The notes beneath the pieces were generated by a model, which saw nothing but the letters and a program-made list of their open reading frames with translations, was not told the origin of the DNA and searched no databases. Source: Pelomonas sp051857475 (GTDB lineage: Bacteria > Pseudomonadota > Gammaproteobacteria > Burkholderiales > Burkholderiaceae_C). From it: a stretch of 64,000 bases of DNA. The position numbers and the translations under genes were made by a program. The stretch is from assembly GCF_051857475.1 (NCBI RefSeq), contig NZ_JBPZGZ010000001.1:1488001-1552000 (forward strand), in the 5' to 3' direction. How positions within the stretch are numbered: position 1 is the first letter of the stretch; every line of letters begins with the position of its first letter. Shown piece by piece: positions 26,225 to 35,612 of the stretch.

Positions 26225-27049
26225 TTAGCGCTTGGCGACAGCGCGGTTGCCCATCAGCACGCCGTGCAGGTCACCGGCGAAGGAACGGACTTGGCTCATG
26301 ACGGTCTTGTTGCGGTTGACCAGCCAGTTGTAGCCCAGCACGGCCGGCACGGCGACGAACAGGCCGATGGCGGTCATGATCAGGGCGGCGCCCACGGGGC
26401 CTGCCACCTTGTCGATGGAAGCCTGGCCGGCCAGACCGATGGCGGTCAGCGCGTTCAGAATGCCCCACACCGTACCGAACAGGCCGATGAAGGGAGCGGT
26501 CGAACCGACGGTAGCCAGGAAGCCCAGGCCGGCGGAGATCTTGCTGTTCACGTCGGCAACGGCGCGGTCGACGTTCATCGTCACCCAGCTGCTGTGGTCG
26601 ATGTTCTCGGTCAGGGCGCCTTCATGGTGCTCAGAGGCTTCGATGGCGGCGGTGGCGATGTAGCGGAAGGCGCTTTCTTCCTTCAGGCTGCGGACGCCGT
26701 CAGCCAGGCTGGCCTTCTTGAAGAAGGTGGCGCGGACTTCCTTGGCTTCGGACGACAGCTTGCTGGTGTCCCACAGGCGGACGACCAGGATGTACCACGA
26801 GCCCATGGACATGATGCCCAGCAGCACCAGCACGGCCTGGTCAACGATGTTGCCGTGGGCCAGGATGTTGGTCAGGCTGTAGGGGTTCTCAGCGGGCTTC
26901 GAAGCGGCGGGGGCCGGAGCGGCGGCGGCGTCAACCGTGGCAGCCGAGGCGGCGTCGGCCGGCTTCTGGTCTTGCGCGTGGGCGGGCGAAACAGCCAGGG
27001 TCGCGGCCATGGCGATGGCGGCCAGGAAGCCGGTGATGCGAGAAATCAT
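26225..27049 (-). CDS. exbB: ExbB/TolQ proton-channel protein with N-terminal extension
   Basis: The protein has 274 aa. A signal-like leader (MISRITGFLAAIAMAATLAVSPAHA) and an Ala/Pro-rich stretch precede the three-helix MotA/TolQ/ExbB core, with GSTAPFIGLFGTVWGILNAL as the channel block. Extended periplasmic N-termini occur in one class of ExbB. It lies between tonB and the exbD pair and provides proton-motive force to TonB. Confidence 0.92.
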   Translation of the reverse strand: MISRITGFLAAIAMAATLAVSPAHAQDQKPADAASAATVDAAAAPAPAASKPAENPYSLTNILAHGNIVDQAVLVLLGIMSMGSWYILVVRLWDTSKLSSEAKEVRATFFKKASLADGVRSLKEESAFRYIATAAIEASEHHEGALTENIDHSSWVTMNVDRAVADVNSKISAGLGFLATVGSTAPFIGLFGTVWGILNALTAIGLAGQASIDKVAGPVGAALIMTAIGLFVAVPAVLGYNWLVNRNKTVMSQVRSFAGDLHGVLMGNRAVAKR

Positions 27050-27130
27050 GGAGTCAACTCCTAGGAAAAATTCTGGTTTGATGCGGTTCTGAATTGCGCC
27101 GGTCTGGCGCCGGGTTCGAAGCGGGTTCTC

Positions 27131-27772
27131 TTATTCGATCTTGAACTGGAACTCCTGCTCGAACTGGTGATCGCCCGGGCATTCGTAGGTGTCACGCAGA
27201 GTGGCTTCGATGGCTTGGATCAAGGCACGTTGAGCCTTGCGATCCACACCGCCCTTCAGCGAAGTGATCTCGACGGAGGTCACGCGACCCGCCTTGACGG
27301 TGGCAATGGCCTTGTAGAGGGCTTCGCCGCTCCAGTTGACCGACGGCATTTCAGGCTTGCCCATCTTGGTGCAGACCATGGCTGCCTTGACGGGGCCGGT
27401 ACGCGCCACCGGAGGCGGCGGCACGGGCGCCGGGGGCGGCGCCGGACGGACGTCAGCGGCGGGCGGCTGGACCTGGGTGGAAACGATGGCCGGCGCCGGC
27501 GGTGCAGGTGCGGTGACCTGAAACTCGGGCGGAGGCACGAAAGGCGGAGGGGGTGCCTTGAGATCCGGCGGGGGCGGTACCACCTTCTCAGGCGGCGGCG
27601 GCGGCTTGACCTTCTCTTCGATCACCTTGACGTCGATCGGGCCGGTGACCTTCTTGACGATATCGCGCGCCAGGCCACTGGCCAGCGCGTAGATGGCGAC
27701 GACGTGGATCAGGACCACGATGCCGAAGCCCGTGAACCGGGACGCGCCCTGCTTCTCCTGCGCAAAATTCAT
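27131..27772 (-). CDS. tonB: TonB energy transducer
   Basis: The protein has 213 aa. It has one N-terminal membrane helix (GFGIVVLIHVVAIYALASGL with the conserved His), a long proline-rich linker (KPPPPPEKVVPPPPDLKAPPPP), and a C-terminal TonB domain (about 130-213) that contacts receptor TonB boxes. The ATG at 27772 has AGAAGGAG upstream. It is the first gene of tonB-exbB-exbD-exbD, and its likely client receptor is encoded just upstream on the same strand. Confidence 0.93.
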   Translation of the reverse strand: MNFAQEKQGASRFTGFGIVVLIHVVAIYALASGLARDIVKKVTGPIDVKVIEEKVKPPPPPEKVVPPPPDLKAPPPPFVPPPEFQVTAPAPPAPAIVSTQVQPPAADVRPAPPPAPVPPPPVARTGPVKAAMVCTKMGKPEMPSVNWSGEALYKAIATVKAGRVTSVEITSLKGGVDRKAQRALIQAIEATLRDTYECPGDHQFEQEFQFKIE

Positions 27773-27970
27773 GCGCGCTCCTTCTTGCAACTACAAATCA
27801 CAGTCAATGACTTCGACCCGGGGATTGAGATCGCCCGAATGGCGGAAGTTGCGCTCCAGCCATTGCCAAGCCCCCGAAGGGCGGGATTCTAGACCGCGAC
27901 GAGGCTGATTCCGCCTCGTCGAAAACACGCAGTCCAACGTTTTGTAAAGTCCCCTTGCACGGGTTCAAGC

Positions 27971-28005
27971 AAAAAAAACGCCCGGTGGCCAAAAAGCCGT
28001 CGGGC
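27971..28005 (-). terminator. Orphan intrinsic terminator with T8
   Basis: On the minus strand a GCCCG-based imperfect stem with GGC/GCC pairing is followed by T8. The nearest upstream gene on this strand already has its own terminator 180 bp earlier, so this one may end a small RNA or act as a backup. Confidence 0.6.
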
Positions 28006-28188
28006 ATGCGTTTCATCGCCACGAACCATGCGCAGCCGAAACGGCGCATCGGCCGAATCCGGCCACCTGGACATCTTAGCCCTGCGTCACCCCCCGTTTT
28101 CCTGGGGCTAACCCGAGCAGTTTCAGGCTTTCCGGACGTCGAATTTCTTACGGTTTCACGCATCTCGAGGCCCGAGTCCAAGCCAACG

Positions 28189-28217
28189 AAAAAGGCCCAC
28201 GCCAGGGGCGCGGGCCT
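28189..28217 (-). terminator. Terminator of the TonB-dependent receptor gene
   Basis: On the minus strand GGCCCGCGC, a short loop, GCGTGGGCC and T5 lie 25 bp after the receptor stop. Confidence 0.8.
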
Positions 28218-28242
28218 TGTCAGACGTCAGCTGAGCCGACGA

Positions 28243-31104
28243 TCAGAACTTGTAGTTTCCGACGAGGTAGAACTGGCGGCCGATCGGGTCGGTGTAGCGA
28301 CCGTCGAAGCCGCGCGCGTTACCGGTACCACTCTGGTCGATGATCGAGAACGGCGGGTTCTTGTCGAACAGGTTCTTGATACCGAAGGTGAACGACAGGT
28401 CCTTGTTGAAGTTGTACTTCGTCTGCCAGTCGACCAGGGTGTAGCTCTTGACCTGGCGGCTGCCCGAGGCCTCCGTGCAGGACCCGTTGACAGGGTCGAT
28501 CTTGCCGTTTTCGTCGACGGGGTTGCGGCAGTAGTCGATCCAGTCGTCCGTGTAGCCCGGCTTGTAGTTCAGCTGCACGGTGTGCGAGAAGGCGCCGGTA
28601 TCGAGCGTGGCGCTCCAGTTGATCAGGTAGCGGAAGGTGACCTGGCCGTCAGCACCGATCTTGCTCATGCTGGTCAGATAGCCCGGGATGCCAGGCGACT
28701 GGTAGTCGGCCTTCATCATGTAGGTCGCGCGCAGCGAGGAGGTCAGGCGACCCAGCGGCGTCTGGACGCGGCCCTGCGTGTCGATGTCGATACCCTGGTA
28801 GTTCGCCTTGCCCGTGTTCACCGGCACGCTCAGGAAGGTCAGCGTCGGGGTGCCCGTGATGGGGTCCGGCGCGCTCTTGAAGAGGTTGGCGTAGACGGCG
28901 CCGTTGCTGAAGGCCGTGTTCTCCGTGATCGTGTTGATCTGGTCCTTCAGCTTGACGTTCCACAGGTCGGCACCCAGGGACAGCGACGCATTGGGTTCGT
29001 AGCGGAAACCCAGGGTCCATTGCTTGGACTTCTCCGGCTTCAGAGCAGCAGCACCGGACGACGGGTTGCCGCCGGCCTGGATGTTGTACTCGGAGGCCGT
29101 CGGCGTGCAGAGCGCGGCGAGCGCAGCAGCCAGGCCCGGGGGGCAGGCATGGAAGCCGGTGTTGCCGAAGGCGGCCAGCGGCGACGTGACATTGGCCAGC
29201 GTGGGTGCCTTGAAGCCCGTGCCGACAGAGCCGCGCAGCAGCAGCTCCTTCATGGGCGTGAACTTGAAGCTCAGCTTGTAGGTGCCCGACGAGTTCTTCG
29301 TGCCCTGCGTGGCGGCCGAGATCGGCGTGCCGTTGGAGTCGAAGTTCTTGTCGTTCTTGACGGCGTCGTACGAGTCATAGCGTGCCGAACCCGAGAGCTC
29401 CAGCGTCTTCATGACCGGCAGCACCAGTTCCGAGAACAGGCCGTAGGAATTGCGGGTCGAATCGAAGGGCAGCGTACCGCCACCGCCGCCGACGATGGCG
29501 TCGGAGTAGGTGGGCTGCAGCTTGTTGTTGCCCATCAGGATGGCGCTCGGATCGTCCGAATACTTCTGCTTGGTCAGGTCAGCACCCAGGCCCAGGCCAA
29601 TGGGGCCGCCGGCCAACTGGCCGAAGTTGGTCGAGCCACGCACCGACAGCACGTCCAGCGAGGACTTGCTCTGGTCGATGACCTGGCGCAGCACGATGGG
29701 CGCGAGCACGTCAGCCTTGGTGCCGGCCGTGTCCATCAGGGGGTCCCACTTGCCGCTGGCGATCAGGGCGTTGAAGCCGCTCAACGTCGTGTAGCCGCCG
29801 CGGGTCTCGTCGGAGAACTTGTTCTGCGAGTGGGTGTAGTAGCCGCTCAGGTCCCAGCCACCCAGAGTCACATCGGCGCCAGCCACGAAGTGGGCGGTGT
29901 CGGTCTTGTAGCGGTCCATGCGGCCACCCGCGTCGAAGACACGCAGGTTCATGGTGCCGGAGATGGCCGTCACGCCGGCGGGCACACCCAGCTTGGACAG
30001 ATAGGGGTCCACGCTCTTGGCCAGCAGGGCGGCGCTCAGCGGCAGGCCGGGCTGGGCGGGAGCTGCGTAGCGGGGATCGTTGAAGAATCGCGACAGCGAC
30101 AGCTCGGAGAACAGCGACACCTTGTCGGACAGCACCAGGCGGCCGCTGCCGTAGACGCTGGTGCGCTCCGACGCCGGGATGCTTTCAACGGTGGCGGAGT
30201 AGTCAAAGAAGCAGCGGTTGCCACCCTTGATCTGGCCTTCCGGGCAGGCGCCGGTCTTCAGCAGATAGGGGTTGAAGTTGTTCAGCTTGTTGGTGAAACC
30301 GCCTTTGCCATCCGGAATCACGCTGGCCGACAGCGTGACCGACGGAATGTTGCCGGGCACCGAGTTGGAGCTGATCAGGTCGACTTCCTGATCTGCGCCG
30401 TTGTCCTGGAAAGTCAGGATGCCGGTCTTGGAGAAGCTGCGCTGGCTGGCGTCGAGCTTGTCCTGCTTGTCCCAGCTGGCGGCGATCAGCACATTGAACT
30501 TGTCGCGATCCAGGTCGCCAAAGCCCTTGCTGATGGAAGCGGACTTGCTGCCGCCGCCCTTCTTCTGGGGCACGTAGACGTCGACGTTCAGCAGACCGGT
30601 GGTCGAGTCCTTCTTGGTGATGAAGTTCACCACGCCGGCAATGGCGTCGGAGCCGTACAGGGCCGATGCACCGTCGCTCAGCACTTCGACGCGCTCGATG
30701 GCGGCCAGAGGGATGCTGTTCAGGTTGACCGTCGAGCCCGTGGTGTAGGGGGCCAGGCGGCGGCCGTTCAGCAGCACCAGGGTGTAGGAAGAGCCCAGGG
30801 CGTGCAGCGAAGCCGTCGCCGCACCGCCACCGCCGCCGTTCACGGACTGCGAGTTTGTGGTGAAGCCCTGCATGGCGGGCAGGTTCTGGATCAGGTCGGT
30901 AACCGTGGTGTAGCCGGTCTTGGCAATGTCCGCTGCCGTGATGGTCTGAATGGGCAGGGCCGATTCGCCGGAAATGCGCTTGATCGACGAGCCGGTGACT
31001 TCCACGCGCTCCAGTTGCTGGCTTTCCTGTGCCAACACCATCCCCGGCGCAGTGGCGCCCAGTGCGAGCAGCGCGGCAGCGCTGACAGCCTTCCTCTTGA
31101 ACAT
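28243..31104 (-). CDS. TonB-dependent outer-membrane receptor
   Basis: The protein has 953 aa. The signal peptide is MFKRKAVSAAALLALGATAPGMVLAQ. A TonB-box-like ERVEVTGS follows, then the plug domain (LIQNLPAMQGF, LVLLNGRRLAPYT, IERVEVLSDGASALYGSDAIAGVVNFITKK) and a 22-strand barrel that ends with aromatic F (LVGNYKF). The length and the plug details resemble the large receptors that take up oligosaccharides, peptides or other nutrients (Oar/CirA-like group) rather than a small siderophore receptor, but no substrate is visible. The ATG at 31104 has AAGGAG upstream. It lies just upstream of the tonB operon. Confidence 0.93.
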   Translation of the reverse strand: MFKRKAVSAAALLALGATAPGMVLAQESQQLERVEVTGSSIKRISGESALPIQTITAADIAKTGYTTVTDLIQNLPAMQGFTTNSQSVNGGGGGAATASLHALGSSYTLVLLNGRRLAPYTTGSTVNLNSIPLAAIERVEVLSDGASALYGSDAIAGVVNFITKKDSTTGLLNVDVYVPQKKGGGSKSASISKGFGDLDRDKFNVLIAASWDKQDKLDASQRSFSKTGILTFQDNGADQEVDLISSNSVPGNIPSVTLSASVIPDGKGGFTNKLNNFNPYLLKTGACPEGQIKGGNRCFFDYSATVESIPASERTSVYGSGRLVLSDKVSLFSELSLSRFFNDPRYAAPAQPGLPLSAALLAKSVDPYLSKLGVPAGVTAISGTMNLRVFDAGGRMDRYKTDTAHFVAGADVTLGGWDLSGYYTHSQNKFSDETRGGYTTLSGFNALIASGKWDPLMDTAGTKADVLAPIVLRQVIDQSKSSLDVLSVRGSTNFGQLAGGPIGLGLGADLTKQKYSDDPSAILMGNNKLQPTYSDAIVGGGGGTLPFDSTRNSYGLFSELVLPVMKTLELSGSARYDSYDAVKNDKNFDSNGTPISAATQGTKNSSGTYKLSFKFTPMKELLLRGSVGTGFKAPTLANVTSPLAAFGNTGFHACPPGLAAALAALCTPTASEYNIQAGGNPSSGAAALKPEKSKQWTLGFRYEPNASLSLGADLWNVKLKDQINTITENTAFSNGAVYANLFKSAPDPITGTPTLTFLSVPVNTGKANYQGIDIDTQGRVQTPLGRLTSSLRATYMMKADYQSPGIPGYLTSMSKIGADGQVTFRYLINWSATLDTGAFSHTVQLNYKPGYTDDWIDYCRNPVDENGKIDPVNGSCTEASGSRQVKSYTLVDWQTKYNFNKDLSFTFGIKNLFDKNPPFSIIDQSGTGNARGFDGRYTDPIGRQFYLVGNYKF

Positions 31105-31305
31105 TGCTAACTCCTTGTAGTTGAACGGGCGGACCGAATAGGTACGCAATCCCCGAGGCCCGGATGGGGCCGTCCTTGACTGAGCTTTCGTCTCAGGTTG
31201 AGGGTGCGGGGAGTGTGTCTTTCGTCATAGAAGCCCCTCCTCCGGAGTACTCCTAGGCGCCACCTTGGTGCAAGCCAAGTTGTTGATTCAATTGGTTTTT
31301 AGTGA

Positions 31306-31327
31306 GAATTCGCTCTAGAGTGAATTC
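31306..31327. promoter_or_regulatory. 22-bp palindrome upstream of the receptor gene
   Basis: GAATTC, one unpaired base, CTCTAGAG, one unpaired base and GAATTC form a palindrome with a single mismatched pair. It lies 200 bp upstream of the receptor ATG and just beyond the yejF stop. It may be an operator; no T-run follows, so a terminator is unlikely. Confidence 0.35.
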
Positions 31328-31356
31328 CCTTAGGCGTTGTCGGAGCGCGACAAGCC

Positions 31357-33189
31357 TCAGCAGTGATAAATGGCGAGTCGCGGCACCGCTTTGAGCAGAT
31401 CTTTCGTGTAGCCTTCGCGAGGCTGACAGGTAACTGTCTGACAGCTTCCCTGTTCGACGATCCGCCCGGCCTGCATCACCGCGATGTCGTCGGCGAGGTA
31501 CTCGACGACGCCGATGTTGTGGGTGATGAAGAGATAGGCCAGTCCCTGCTCGCGCTGCAGCTCGCGCAGCAGGTTCAGGATCTGGGCCTGCACCGACACG
31601 TCCAGGGCGGAGGTCGGCTCGTCGCAGACGATCAGCTTGGGCTCGACCGCCAGCGCACGGGCAATGGCGATGCGCTGGCGCTGGCCGCCGGAAAACTCAT
31701 GGGGCCAGCGCTGCAGCGCATCACGGCGCAGACCGACCTGGTCGACCAGGGTGTGCAGGCGCTCGCGGCGGGCGCTGGCGTCGAGGTCGGGACGCAGCGC
31801 GATCAAGCCCTCTTCCAGCAGGTCGGCCACGCGCATGCGCGGGTTCAGCGACGCAAACGGGTCCTGGAAGATGACCTGGATGTGGCGCCGCGCCTGCAGC
31901 AGGGCCGAGCCGCTCAACTGGAACAGGTCCTGGCCTTCAAAGAGTGCTTGGCCACCGATGCTCGCCTGGCGGCGCAGCAGTTGAGCAATGGCCTTGCCCG
32001 AGGTCGTCTTGCCGCAGCCCGATTCACCCACCAGGGCCAGGGTGCGGCCGGCATTCAGTTGCAGGCTGATGCCGTCGACGGCGTCGAAATGGCGCGGGCC
32101 GCGATGGAACAGGGGGGCCTTCAGCGCGAAGCGCACGCGCAGGCCGCGCACGTCCAGCAGAGGTGCGCCCTGCCCTGCCGGCGCCGCTGGCAGCGCCTTC
32201 GCAAGCGCGACCTCGCGCGGCAGGGCTTCACCCGGCTGGCTGTAGAGCAGGCAGCGCACCTGGTGGCGTGGGCCCTGCTCCGTCAGCGCGGGCGGCGTGG
32301 TCGCGCAATGGCCCATGACGCGGTCGCAGCGTGGCGCGAAGCGGCAGCCGGTGAACGCCAGCCACAGCGGCGGCACCGTGCCGGCGATGGCCGCCAGCGG
32401 CTCGCCGCGCCGGTCCGCGTCGGGCAGGGCCTGCAGCAGCAGCCGGGCATAGGGATGTTTGGGTGCGGCGAAAAACTCGTCCGCCGGCGCCACCTCGATG
32501 ATCTGGCCGGCATACATCAGCGCCACGCGGTGGGCCATGCCACTGACGACCGCCAGGTCGTGGGTGATCAGCAGCACGCCGAGCTGGCGCTCGCGCTGCA
32601 GGTCGCGGATCAGGTCGAGGATCTGCGCCTGGATGGTCACGTCCAGGGCCGTCGTCGGCTCGTCGGCCACCAGAAAGTCGGGCTCGGCCGCCAGCGCGAT
32701 GGCAATCATCACGCGCTGCTTCTGGCCCCCGGACAGTCGGAAGGGATAGTCGTCGATGCGGCGCTGCGGCTCGGGGATGCCGACGCGGGCCAGCCAGTCG
32801 ATGGCCTTGGTGCGCGCCGCCGCGCCGCGCAGCGAGGTGTGGGCTTCGATGGCTTCGACGATCTGGTCGCCCACGCGCATGACGGGGTTCAGGCTGGTCG
32901 AAGGCTCCTGGAAGATCATCGAGACCCGGCCGCCGCGCACCTGACGCATGCGGCTCTCGGGCAGGGCCAGCAGATCCTGCCCCTCCAGGCGGATGCTGCC
33001 GCCGGCGATGCGGCCGTTCTCGGGCAGCAGGCGCATCAGGGCCAGCGCCGTCATGCTCTTGCCGCAACCGCTCTCGCCGACGAGTGCAAAGGTTTCGCCG
33101 CGCGTCATCGCCAGGCGCATGCCGTCGATGGCCCGCACCAGGCCGGCGTCGGCGTCCAGCTCGACCTGCAGATCGACGATCTCAAGCAT
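31357..33189 (-). CDS. yejF: Peptide ABC transporter ATP-binding protein, fused double ATPase
   Basis: The protein has 610 aa and two complete ATPase domains. Walker A sites are GESGCGKSMTAL and GESGCGKTTSGK, signature motifs are LSGGQKQR and FSGGQRQR, and Walker B sites are FLVADEPTTALD and LIVCDEPTSALD. An oligopeptide-type C-terminal extension with four Cys (GCRFAPRCDRV...C...C) follows the first domain. It powers the YejABE importer (microcin C/peptide family). It overlaps yejE by 8 nt. The last residues carry an atypical Cys-rich tail. Confidence 0.92.
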   Translation of the reverse strand: MLEIVDLQVELDADAGLVRAIDGMRLAMTRGETFALVGESGCGKSMTALALMRLLPENGRIAGGSIRLEGQDLLALPESRMRQVRGGRVSMIFQEPSTSLNPVMRVGDQIVEAIEAHTSLRGAAARTKAIDWLARVGIPEPQRRIDDYPFRLSGGQKQRVMIAIALAAEPDFLVADEPTTALDVTIQAQILDLIRDLQRERQLGVLLITHDLAVVSGMAHRVALMYAGQIIEVAPADEFFAAPKHPYARLLLQALPDADRRGEPLAAIAGTVPPLWLAFTGCRFAPRCDRVMGHCATTPPALTEQGPRHQVRCLLYSQPGEALPREVALAKALPAAPAGQGAPLLDVRGLRVRFALKAPLFHRGPRHFDAVDGISLQLNAGRTLALVGESGCGKTTSGKAIAQLLRRQASIGGQALFEGQDLFQLSGSALLQARRHIQVIFQDPFASLNPRMRVADLLEEGLIALRPDLDASARRERLHTLVDQVGLRRDALQRWPHEFSGGQRQRIAIARALAVEPKLIVCDEPTSALDVSVQAQILNLLRELQREQGLAYLFITHNIGVVEYLADDIAVMQAGRIVEQGSCQTVTCQPREGYTKDLLKAVPRLAIYHC

Positions 33190-34621
33190 CAGCGGCCGCC
33201 TTCCTGCGCAGGAAGACGCGCGGCCGCGCCGAGCGGGCCCGCGGATCGAAGGCGTCACGCACGCCGTCGGCGAAGAGGTTGGCCGCCAGCACCAGGCCCA
33301 CCATGAAGCCGAAGGCCGCCGCAAAGCTCCACCAGACGACCGGGTCGCGCGACATCTCGGCGCGGGCCAGGTTGATCATGCTGCCGAAGCTGTTCATGAC
33401 CGGGTCGACGCCGACGCCGACATAGGTCAGCACGGCTTCGTACAGCACCAGCTCGGAGAAGCTCAGCACGACGGTGATGAGCACCAGGTGCATCACATTG
33501 GGCACGATGTGGCGGGCCATGATGCGCAGGTCGCTGACGCCGAAGGCCGTCGCGGCCTGCACATAGTCCAGCTCCCTGAGCTTCAGCGTCTCGGCGCGCA
33601 CCAGGCGGCACAGGCCGGCCCAGCCCGTCAGCCCGAGGATGAGGCAGAGCATCAGCATCTTCAGGTCCGAGCGCTCGGCAGCCGTCTCGAACAGCTCGGG
33701 GTTCTTGTCGAAGAAGACCTGCACCATCAGCACGCAGGCCGCGATCAGCAGCACATTGGGCACCGAGCTCAGCATCGTGTAGAGGTACTGGATGAGCTCG
33801 TCGACCCAGCCCTTGTAGTAGCCGGCCAGCACACCGAGCAGCAGGGCCAGCGGCAGCGTGGCCAGCGTGGACAAGGCGCCGATGACGAAGGCCGTGCGCA
33901 CGCTCTTCAGGGCCTGCATCAGGACATCGTTGCCGGTGCGGTCGGTGCCGAAGACGTGATAGTGCGGCATCAACGCGATGACGGGGCCGGCCAGCAGCAG
34001 CACGACGGTCAGCGTCAACAGCATGGCCCGCAGCGGGTAGAAGGTCCGGTCGGCGGCCAGGTCGGCCAGCGCGTGACGCCAGCCGCCGTGATGGCGGGCG
34101 AGGCTCGCGGCGCCCAGGGCCACCGCGGCCAAAGCGAGCATCAGGCCAACGGCCAGCCCTGCCCCTGCATGCGCCGCGACATCGCTGGCCCACTGCGCGG
34201 CGGGATCGCCCAGATGGGCACCGCCGAACTGCAGGCGCGGGTAGTCGCGGCGGGTCACGCCTTGCGCATCGAGGACGCTTTCCTTGTTGAAACCATGCGT
34301 GGCCAGCGGCACCGAATAGCTGACCTCGCGCATGGTGATCTGGCGCTCCAGCAGCAGGTCCAGCGCCGACAGCGTGCGGGTGTCGTAGACCATGCTGCCG
34401 TCCGTTGCCGGCAAGGCGCGGCGCAGATGGACGCTGTCCACGAGGGTGACGAGCAGGAAGATCGCCATCACGACGCCCGCGCTCGCCGCGACGGGGTCTC
34501 GCAGCACGCGCTGCCAGGTCGCCCGCAGATGCGCCTGGCTCCGCACCCGCAGCGCATAGGCCACGACCACGGCCGCCATCAGCCACAGCGCGAGATCGGT
34601 CCACAGCAGCACGAGCTTCAT
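33182..34621 (-). CDS. yejE: Peptide ABC transporter permease, YejE type, with enlarged N-terminus
   Basis: The protein has 479 aa, longer than E. coli YejE (about 340). The N-terminal part has an extra membrane helix, and between helices a periplasmic segment (about 55-150) includes VSYSVPLATHGFNKESVLDAQGV. The C-terminal permease domain has the EAA-like loop (AATAFGVSDLRIMARHIVPN). YejE and YejB form the membrane channel for oligopeptides. It overlaps yejF and is 7 bp from yejB. Confidence 0.9.
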   Translation of the reverse strand: MKLVLLWTDLALWLMAAVVVAYALRVRSQAHLRATWQRVLRDPVAASAGVVMAIFLLVTLVDSVHLRRALPATDGSMVYDTRTLSALDLLLERQITMREVSYSVPLATHGFNKESVLDAQGVTRRDYPRLQFGGAHLGDPAAQWASDVAAHAGAGLAVGLMLALAAVALGAASLARHHGGWRHALADLAADRTFYPLRAMLLTLTVVLLLAGPVIALMPHYHVFGTDRTGNDVLMQALKSVRTAFVIGALSTLATLPLALLLGVLAGYYKGWVDELIQYLYTMLSSVPNVLLIAACVLMVQVFFDKNPELFETAAERSDLKMLMLCLILGLTGWAGLCRLVRAETLKLRELDYVQAATAFGVSDLRIMARHIVPNVMHLVLITVVLSFSELVLYEAVLTYVGVGVDPVMNSFGSMINLARAEMSRDPVVWWSFAAAFGFMVGLVLAANLFADGVRDAFDPRARSARPRVFLRRKAAADA

Positions 34622-34628
34622 GGCAGCC

Positions 34629-35612
34629 TCAAGCCAACCGGACCCGGGGGTCAACCCAGGTGTAGGCGATGTCGATCAGCACATTGCTGGCGATATAGAG
34701 CAGCGCGCCGAGGAAGACCATGGTGCGCACGATGGCGAAGTCCTGGCCCGTGATGGCCTCGATGACGAAGGCGCCCAGGCCCGGAATGCCGAAGAAGCTC
34801 TCGAACACCAGGCTGCCGAGGAAGACATAGGGCAGATAGCTGCCGGCGCTGGTGATGATGGGGATCAGCGCATTGCGCAGCACATGGCGGCTCAGCACCC
34901 GGCCCTCGCTCAGGCCCTTGGCGCGCGCGGTGCGCACATAGTCCTTGCCCAGCTCTTCCAGGAACATGGCGCGGTACAGCCGCGCCTCGCCGCCCAGTCG
35001 CGACAACAGCGACAGCAGGATGGGCAGGGCCAGGAACTTGATCGCATCCAGCCCCGGCGCGAAGCCGTTCATGGGCACCAGCTTGAACAGCCGCGCGAAC
35101 AGGAACTGGCCGACGATGATGTAGAACAGGCTGCTGATCGACAGCATCAGCACGCACAGCACCACGCCCCAGAAGTCGATGCGGCTGTGCCTGAAGAACA
35201 CCAGCAGCAGCGAGAAGGCCACGCTGACGATGACCTGCAGGATGAAGAGCGGCAAGGCCAGTTGCAGGCTCACGGCCATGCGCACCTTGACCTCATGGCC
35301 GATGTTGACGGCCTGGCGCGCGTCGCTCTTGCCGAAGTCCAGCGCAAACAGGCTGACCGAGCGCTCCCACAGGATGGTGTGGGTGAAGCGCTCGGCGCCT
35401 TCGCGGCCGACGTCGTAGTACAGCGGCTTGTCATAGCCGCGTTCGGTCTTCCACTTCTCGATCTGCACCTGGGTGACGCGCTTGCCGCCGATGTTCAGCC
35501 GCGCCATGTCGTCGGGCGTGTTGACCGAGAAGAACAGGAAGAAGGTGAACAGGTTGACGCCGACCAGGATGGCCAGGCCATAGCCCAGGCGGCGCAGCAT
35601 GAAGCCCAGCAT
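34629..35612 (-). CDS. yejB: Peptide ABC transporter permease, YejB type
   Basis: The protein has 327 aa with about six membrane helices (first: LGYGLAILVGVNLFTFFLFF). The ATPase-contact loop is TARAKGLSEGRVLSRHVLRNALIP, typical of DppB/OppB/YejB. It is coupled to the binding-protein gene by a TGATG overlap. Confidence 0.93.
   Translation of the reverse strand: MLGFMLRRLGYGLAILVGVNLFTFFLFFSVNTPDDMARLNIGGKRVTQVQIEKWKTERGYDKPLYYDVGREGAERFTHTILWERSVSLFALDFGKSDARQAVNIGHEVKVRMAVSLQLALPLFILQVIVSVAFSLLLVFFRHSRIDFWGVVLCVLMLSISSLFYIIVGQFLFARLFKLVPMNGFAPGLDAIKFLALPILLSLLSRLGGEARLYRAMFLEELGKDYVRTARAKGLSEGRVLSRHVLRNALIPIITSAGSYLPYVFLGSLVFESFFGIPGLGAFVIEAITGQDFAIVRTMVFLGALLYIASNVLIDIAYTWVDPRVRLA

Larger units (their letters stand above)
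27773..28242. other. Non-coding gap upstream of tonB
   Basis: This is 470 bp without a credible gene. It holds a CGACGAGGC/GCCTCGTCG hairpin (27897-27921) close to a possible minus-strand -10 TAGAAT for tonB. There are two minus-strand terminators, one right after the receptor gene (28189-28217) and a second with T8 (27971-28005). About 180 bp between them have no gene, so a small RNA could be encoded there. Confidence 0.6.

Noticed and set aside
27804..28181. Possible 125-codon gene on the minus strand upstream of tonB
   Set aside because: No ribosome site or recognisable domain, and it runs through the T8 terminator. The interval is better viewed as non-coding or a small RNA.
27955..31110. 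Long open frame of about 1050 codons on the plus strand
   Set aside because: It is antisense to the TonB-dependent receptor, which has clear plug and barrel motifs. The antisense product is low-complexity V/G/R/Q-rich and matches no fold.
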